The notes under the pieces: generated by a model | The model's input: the letters and a program-made list of their open reading frames with translations, nothing else | Database searches by the model: none | Told to the model about the DNA's origin: nothing | Part shown: one piece after another, positions 59,907-64,000 of the stretch | Layout: every line of letters starts with the position of its first letter | Position numbering within the stretch: the first letter of the stretch is position 1 | Assembly (NCBI RefSeq): GCF_025566885.1 | Contig: NZ_JAOQJQ010000004.1 | Coordinates: forward strand, 124,001 to 188,000 | DNA: 64,000 bases | Reading direction: 5' to 3' | DNA from: Brotonthovivens ammoniilytica | GTDB lineage: Bacteria; Bacillota; Clostridia; Lachnospirales; Lachnospiraceae | Position numbers and translations under genes: made by a program

Positions 59907-61463
59907 TTATCTTACCTGTTTTAAAAGCAGAATCGTTGTCCCTTCCGGAAGCGGTTCATCCGGAAGCTGATTGGTCCTTTTAATTTCTGCAATCGTTGTA
60001 TGGTTCTCTTTTGCAATTTTCCAGAGTGTATCCCCGGATTTTATCCGAAGTCCTGTCATACCCGGCATCCGCTGTATTTCTTCCATATCTGCCGGCGTCT
60101 CTTCCACTGTTTTAATCCTTTCAATTTCTTCCGGTTTAAATACAATGACATTAAAGTCTGCTACTGACTGAATTTCCATCATACTGCCGCTTTTCATCAT
60201 AACAGAAAGAAGCTCTATTCCGGTATTCAGTTCAAACCTGCAGTCTGGTGTAATCTGAGGGACTTCGATTTTATAACTGAAAGGAAGCATTCCTTCTACC
60301 GCGTCAAGAGGCGCCTGGTCTTCTTTTGTAAAATAAAGAATCTGGACATGTACGGCCCCTTCCGCTAAAATTCCGTCTTCCTGAATTTCCGTATGATCCA
60401 GCTGCACATTCCCAAAACAGCTGCAGATCTGAAGAATCTCTTTTTGTCCCTGTTCCAAAGTCAGGGTATCATTCACCTTGCACCTGGACTCATTTTTCAT
60501 CAGCAGATGTTCTACTGTTACGGCTTCCCTCTGAGGAATCAGAGTTTTATCCAAAGCATAGAGATCCCCAAGCATCTGCCTTTTCTGCTCTTCATATAAA
60601 CGATACTCTACTTTCAGAATCCCATCCAGGGAAATTACTCTGGGTTCCCCTTCTAAATCTTCCTGGCTCTGTACATTCCATTCCTGCACATCAGCTTTTA
60701 CATAACAGATATAATCCTGATCTGATTCCGGAACTTCAAGGCTTAAGGATACCGGTATAGAGGTCTCATGCCACTCAAGCCTTGCCTCCGGCTCCCCAAT
60801 ATACAGCATAGACACCGAAACCTCTCCCTGAACCTGAATCTTTCCGTTTGCCGGTCTGGCCTGTATTCCCTGAATCTGTACCTGTTTCCAGAGAATTTCA
60901 TTTATATTGGGTTTATTTGCAGGAAGATCTATCTCTTCATGGATCCGGCACTGATCTTTTCCTTCCGCCTTTAAGTGGAGACAGTTTACAGACCGGTTTA
61001 AGACCTCCATGTTCTGGCCTCCCTCCATTTCCTCCGGAAATTCTTCTGTTGCAAATTCCGATACTACAGCCGATAAATCCAGCAGCGCCCGTACCCCCAG
61101 CTTTCTGGAATTTGTTACATTAATACTCAGATCCTCAAGCTCACAGGAAACCTGAGCAGAATCAAATTCCTGGGCTTCATCCACCGCCAGTGTCTCCTGA
61201 AAAGAAACCACTCCCTCAAGACTGCTGACTCCCAGCTCCACCTGCTCTGCCCGGTATAAAATCTCGAACTTCAGGTTCCCCTTTATGGATACATGTCCTT
61301 TGGTTACCTTGGTCTCCTCAATTCTGATCCGCCCCTGGCTCATAATCAGCGCTGAAAAGTCCGGTTTATAATCCGGAAGATTATAATCTTCATCAAAGGT
61401 AACCTGGGTTCTGGCCCTTCCTTTTATAATTTCCCTATGTAATGAAAATGTATTTAATTCCAT
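59907..61463 (-). CDS. sipL: SipL-like spore coat morphogenesis protein (DUF3794 repeats plus LysM)
   Basis: A 518-residue protein whose size and layout match SipL of C. difficile (513 residues), which binds SpoIVA and is needed for coat localisation. The first 440 residues contain tandem DUF3794 (SPOCS) beta-domains, each with a P-rich loop such as DYNLPDYKPDF and EIDLPANKPNINEILW. Residues 470-515 are a LysM domain (IKSGDTLWKIAKENHTT, NQLPDEPLPEGTTILL). It follows a lipoprotein gene by 26 bases. Expected to be made in the mother cell. Confidence 0.88.
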   Translation of the reverse strand: MELNTFSLHREIIKGRARTQVTFDEDYNLPDYKPDFSALIMSQGRIRIEETKVTKGHVSIKGNLKFEILYRAEQVELGVSSLEGVVSFQETLAVDEAQEFDSAQVSCELEDLSINVTNSRKLGVRALLDLSAVVSEFATEEFPEEMEGGQNMEVLNRSVNCLHLKAEGKDQCRIHEEIDLPANKPNINEILWKQVQIQGIQARPANGKIQVQGEVSVSMLYIGEPEARLEWHETSIPVSLSLEVPESDQDYICYVKADVQEWNVQSQEDLEGEPRVISLDGILKVEYRLYEEQKRQMLGDLYALDKTLIPQREAVTVEHLLMKNESRCKVNDTLTLEQGQKEILQICSCFGNVQLDHTEIQEDGILAEGAVHVQILYFTKEDQAPLDAVEGMLPFSYKIEVPQITPDCRFELNTGIELLSVMMKSGSMMEIQSVADFNVIVFKPEEIERIKTVEETPADMEEIQRMPGMTGLRIKSGDTLWKIAKENHTTIAEIKRTNQLPDEPLPEGTTILLLKQVR

Positions 61464-61489
61464 AATTCCTCCTGCCTCTCACCTTATCT

Positions 61490-61915
61490 TTACTCAAATA
61501 CCACATTTTCATCTACCGCCTCTGTTTTAATTACAATATACGGATAGCTGACTGCCTCTTTTGTTTTTTCATCTTTTTTCGGTCCCACAAGATCCGCACC
61601 AAAATATACCGCATTGGATGAAAGATATAACTCCCTCATTTGTATGCTGTATCCTCCGGTTTCCTGCATTCCAAATCCTCTTGCGATGTACAGATATCCT
61701 TCATATGTATACGATACTTTAAAATCACCTTCCTTTTTCTCCTCGATCTCCTCCATTAACGGGTCCGGCACTTCCTCTGGCTCCAGCACGGTATAATCTA
61801 AATCTCTGATTTTTTTACTGTCCTTTTTTTCCATACCGCAGGCTGTAATCATTGTGCTCAACAGTAACAGACTTACAATCAATACTATAATTTTTCGATA
61901 CATGTTCCATACCAC
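61490..61915 (-). CDS. Lipoprotein with PrcB-like C-terminal domain
   Basis: A 141-residue exported lipoprotein. A hydrophobic signal ends in the lipobox MITAC with the lipidated Cys at residue 26. The mature part has a charged linker and then GGYSIQMRELYLSSNAVYFGADLVGP and YPYIVIKTE, which match the PrcB C-terminal fold of bacterial protease-complex partners. The GTG at 61915 has AGGAAAG six bases upstream; an ATG at 61903 would shorten it by four residues. It probably shares a message with sipL. Confidence 0.75.
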   Translation of the reverse strand: MVWNMYRKIIVLIVSLLLLSTMITACGMEKKDSKKIRDLDYTVLEPEEVPDPLMEEIEEKKEGDFKVSYTYEGYLYIARGFGMQETGGYSIQMRELYLSSNAVYFGADLVGPKKDEKTKEAVSYPYIVIKTEAVDENVVFE

Positions 61916-61960
61916 GCAATTCTTTCCTTATAGTCTATTCGCCTGCATTCCATTTTATTA

Positions 61961-61989
61961 TTGTATTTCTACATTTCAATCGTTATAAT
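61961..61989 (+). promoter_or_regulatory. Sigma-A promoter of the plsC operon
   Basis: TTGTAT (61961-61966) and TATAAT (61984-61989) are 17 bases apart, 35 bases before the plsC start. Confidence 0.65.
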
Positions 61990-62024
61990 AAGATGATGCA
62001 AAATTGAAAGAGAGGTTTCTACCT

Positions 62025-62762
62025 ATGATAAGAACCATTTTCGGCGTATTATTCGCTGTAGTTTATCTCATTATCGGGATCCCCGTTCTGTTTATTGAAT
62101 GGATCATCGGAAAAATCAACAAACATGCTATGGATATCAGCAGTCTTCGGTTGGTGCAGTGGGCCTTCCGGGTCATTGCAAAAATCTGCGGCATCAAGCT
62201 GACTGTCCTGGGTCAGGAAAATCTTCCAAAGGACCAGCCGGTATTATATATAGGAAATCACAGAAGCTATTTTGATATTATTCTGTCCTACTCCCTCTGT
62301 CCGGACCTTACCGGATACATTGCCAAAGATACTCTGGAAAAAGTACCTCTTCTTAATATCTGGATGAAACGGCTTTACTGCCTGTTTATGAACAGAGACG
62401 ATATGAAGCAGAGTCTGAAAACCATTCTCAAAGGCGCTGAATATGTGAAACAGGGTGTATCTATCTGTATCTTCCCGGAAGGCACCCGGAATAAGGGAAA
62501 AGAAACGGAACTTCTTCCCTTTAAGGAAGGCAGCTTTAAAATTGCAGAAAAGACCGGATGCCCCGTCATCCCCATGGCAATCAGCAATTCAGCGGCTGTT
62601 ATTGCAGATCATCCGCCTAAAGTTACCCCATGCCATATTATCATTGAATATGGCCAGCCTATTTACCCAAAAGAGCTTCCAAAGGAAGAACGAAAAAAAC
62701 TTGGCAGCATTACGCAGCAGGTAATTCAGGAAATGCTTATTAAAAATGAAACTCTAATTTAA
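62025..62762 (+). CDS. plsC: 1-acyl-sn-glycerol-3-phosphate acyltransferase
   Basis: Adds the second acyl chain to lysophosphatidic acid at the inner membrane. The 245 residues show an N-terminal membrane helix and then the acyltransferase motifs: NHRSYFD (HX4D-type with His and Asp), KDTLEKVPLLN, FPEGTRNKG and PVIPMAI. The ATG at 62025 lies nine bases after GAGAGG; the open frame to 62004 would overlap that site. Confidence 0.93.
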   Translation: MIRTIFGVLFAVVYLIIGIPVLFIEWIIGKINKHAMDISSLRLVQWAFRVIAKICGIKLTVLGQENLPKDQPVLYIGNHRSYFDIILSYSLCPDLTGYIAKDTLEKVPLLNIWMKRLYCLFMNRDDMKQSLKTILKGAEYVKQGVSICIFPEGTRNKGKETELLPFKEGSFKIAEKTGCPVIPMAISNSAAVIADHPPKVTPCHIIIEYGQPIYPKELPKEERKKLGSITQQVIQEMLIKNETLI

Positions 62763-62775
62763 GGAGGAACCCCAT

Positions 62776-63750
62776 ATGAAGGAATACCGCTGGGCCGTCA
62801 TCGGCTGTGGCGTCATTGCAAAAGAAATGGCAGAATCCATGAATAAACTGGGCAGAAGCTTTTATGGCGTCTGGAATCGGACGTTTGAAAAAGCCGAAGC
62901 ATTTGCGAAGGAATATCAGATTCCCCATGTATACAAAAATGTCCGGGAACTGATAGAAGATACCTCTATAGATATTATCTACATAGCCACGCCCCATAAC
63001 CTGCATTACCCCTTTTTGATAAAAGCATTAAACGCCGGCAGACATGTTTTGTGCGAAAAGGCAATCACCTTAAATTCATCAGAATTAAAGGAAGCTGTTA
63101 TGCTCTCACAAGAACGAAATGTAATCCTGGCCGAGGCAATGACACTCTATCATCTGCCCCTCTACAAAAAACTTCACCAGCTGCTCCAGGAACAGACACT
63201 GGGCTCCCTGCGTTTTATTCAGATGAATTTTGGAAGTTATAAAGTATACGATATGACCAACCGCTTTTTCTGCAGAGAACTGGCCGGAGGCGCACTGCTT
63301 GATATTGGTGTATACGCATTATCCTTTATCCGCTGGTTTTTATCCGCCGCACCAGATCAGATTACATCCCAGGTAAAACTGGCCCCCACCGGCGTAGATG
63401 AGCAGGCCGGTATCCTGCTGACAAATCCCGCCGGAGAAATGGCTTCTGTCTCCATGACCCTTCATGCAAAACAGCCTAAGCGCGGCATGGCCGCTTTTGA
63501 TAAGGGATATCTTGAAATCTATAATTATCCCAGGGCCTGCCAGGCGGTTATCACTTACACAGAAGACGGTCATCAGGAAATTATTGATCTTGGCAATAGC
63601 GAAGACTCATTGATTTATGAAATCCAGGATATGGAAACTGCCGTATCCGGCGGTGAAAACCTTATGCATCTGGACTACACAACAGATGTCATGGACATTA
63701 TGACAAAGCTCAGAAAAGACTGGGGTATCGTTTACCCGGAGGAAGAATAG
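62776..63750 (+). CDS. Gfo/Idh/MocA-family oxidoreductase, dihydrodiol-dehydrogenase-like
   Basis: A 324-residue dehydrogenase. The Rossmann motif is VIGCGVIAKEMAESM; the catalytic motif reads CEKAITLN, with Ala where most members have Pro after the Lys; GGALLDIGVYALSF and AEAMTLYHLPLYKKL are typical of the trans-1,2-dihydrobenzenediol dehydrogenase-like branch. AAGGAGG precedes the ATG, 13 bases after plsC. Substrate unknown. Confidence 0.88.
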   Translation: MKEYRWAVIGCGVIAKEMAESMNKLGRSFYGVWNRTFEKAEAFAKEYQIPHVYKNVRELIEDTSIDIIYIATPHNLHYPFLIKALNAGRHVLCEKAITLNSSELKEAVMLSQERNVILAEAMTLYHLPLYKKLHQLLQEQTLGSLRFIQMNFGSYKVYDMTNRFFCRELAGGALLDIGVYALSFIRWFLSAAPDQITSQVKLAPTGVDEQAGILLTNPAGEMASVSMTLHAKQPKRGMAAFDKGYLEIYNYPRACQAVITYTEDGHQEIIDLGNSEDSLIYEIQDMETAVSGGENLMHLDYTTDVMDIMTKLRKDWGIVYPEEE

Positions 63751-63784
63751 ACAAGTTTTAATCAGAAAAAGGAGGAACAAAGCA

Positions 63785-64000
63785 ATGGAATTTAGGGAAG
63801 TTATTAAAAATCGTTATTCCTGCAAAAAATTTGACGGAAGAAAAGTAGACGCCGCGCAGCTTGATGCGATTTTACAGGCCAGCCGTCTAGCGCCTACTGC
63901 CAAAAACTTTCAGGAACAGCACATCTATGTAGTACAGTCAGAAGAAACATTAAAAAAGCTGGACCAGGTTACTCCCTGCCGCTATGGTGCAGCCACCTGC
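63785..64000 (+). CDS. Nitroreductase family protein, 3' end cut off by window edge
   Basis: The first 72 codons of an FMN-dependent nitroreductase-family protein. MEFREVIKNRYSCKKFDGRK contains the RxSxRxF-like FMN-phosphate motif with RYSCKKF, and ASRLAPTAKNFQEQHIYVV is the second conserved segment. AAAGGAGG precedes the ATG. It follows the oxidoreductase gene by 34 bases and probably belongs to the same operon. The remainder lies outside the window. Confidence 0.88.
   Translation, partial: MEFREVIKNRYSCKKFDGRKVDAAQLDAILQASRLAPTAKNFQEQHIYVVQSEETLKKLDQVTPCRYGAATC

Noticed and set aside
1..64000. CRISPR arrays, tRNA or rRNA genes, insertion sequences, prophage genes
   Set aside because: No regularly spaced repeats, no tRNA-like TTCGAATC arm segments with acceptor pairs and no transposase or phage-like frames were seen.

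Overview
The window is chromosomal DNA of a spore-forming anaerobic Firmicute, most likely a Lachnospiraceae-type Clostridium relative. The sporulation genes spoIIID, cotJ and a sipL-like DUF3794/LysM gene point this way, as do AGGAGG-type ribosome sites, TTGACA/TATAAT promoters, a nine-gene V-type ATPase in the Enterococcus ntp order and moderately AT-rich DNA. I saw no rRNA, tRNA, CRISPR array, insertion sequence or phage gene. The species call is inference.

Layout. 1-7.5 kb: the start of guaA (cut by the window edge), spoIIID, a trkA-trkH potassium uptake pair with a FUSC-type membrane protein, two small regulators and a UDG-fold DNA glycosylase. 7.5-16.3 kb: a complete V-type ATPase operon (minus strand) whose ring subunit keeps the sodium-binding residues of E. 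hirae NtpK. 16.6-48 kb: a very large carbohydrate region. 48-49.2 kb: a spore coat cotJ operon in which CotJA and CotJB are one protein. 49.5-64 kb: an MttB-family methyltransferase, a phosphopantetheinyl transferase, glmS, an aminotransferase, an ABC transporter without its binding protein, a GntR regulator, yqeY, an NlpC/P60 hydrolase preceded by a WalR-type box, the sipL-like gene, plsC, an oxidoreductase and the start of a nitroreductase.

The carbohydrate region has three blocks. Block A (minus, 31.4 to 17.6 kb) runs from a deoC-type aldolase through two FGGY kinases, a shikimate-dehydrogenase-like enzyme, a cupin phosphoglucose isomerase, a phosphotriesterase-type lactonase, a KDPG-type aldolase, several dehydrogenases and a TIM-barrel epimerase to a fucose-isomerase-like protein. 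Block B (plus, 31.6 to 36.8 kb) is a DeoR regulator with a PfkB kinase, a class II aldolase, a rhamnulokinase-like kinase and a Gfo/Idh/MocA dehydrogenase. Block C (minus, 46.8 to 36.9 kb, plus the divergent gene at 47.0 kb) has an RbsABC-type importer, a zinc dehydrogenase, two paralogous TIM-barrel enzymes, an old-yellow-enzyme family protein and an unusual regulator. The mix suggests import and oxidation of an uncommon sugar, polyol or glycoside, with carbon exiting through aldol cleavage. The substrate cannot be read from sequence.

The most unusual gene is at 44579-46807. It encodes a LacI-type DNA-binding domain and LacI sensor domain followed in the same reading frame by a whole extracellular-type solute-binding protein (family 1) with no export signal. 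A dyad operator candidate overlaps the -35 box of the neighbouring transport operon. Other observations include the fused CotJA-CotJB, a perfect 11-bp inverted repeat at the V-ATPase transcription start, a structured leader with two successive terminators before glmS, and several repeated operator-like motifs in the carbohydrate promoters.
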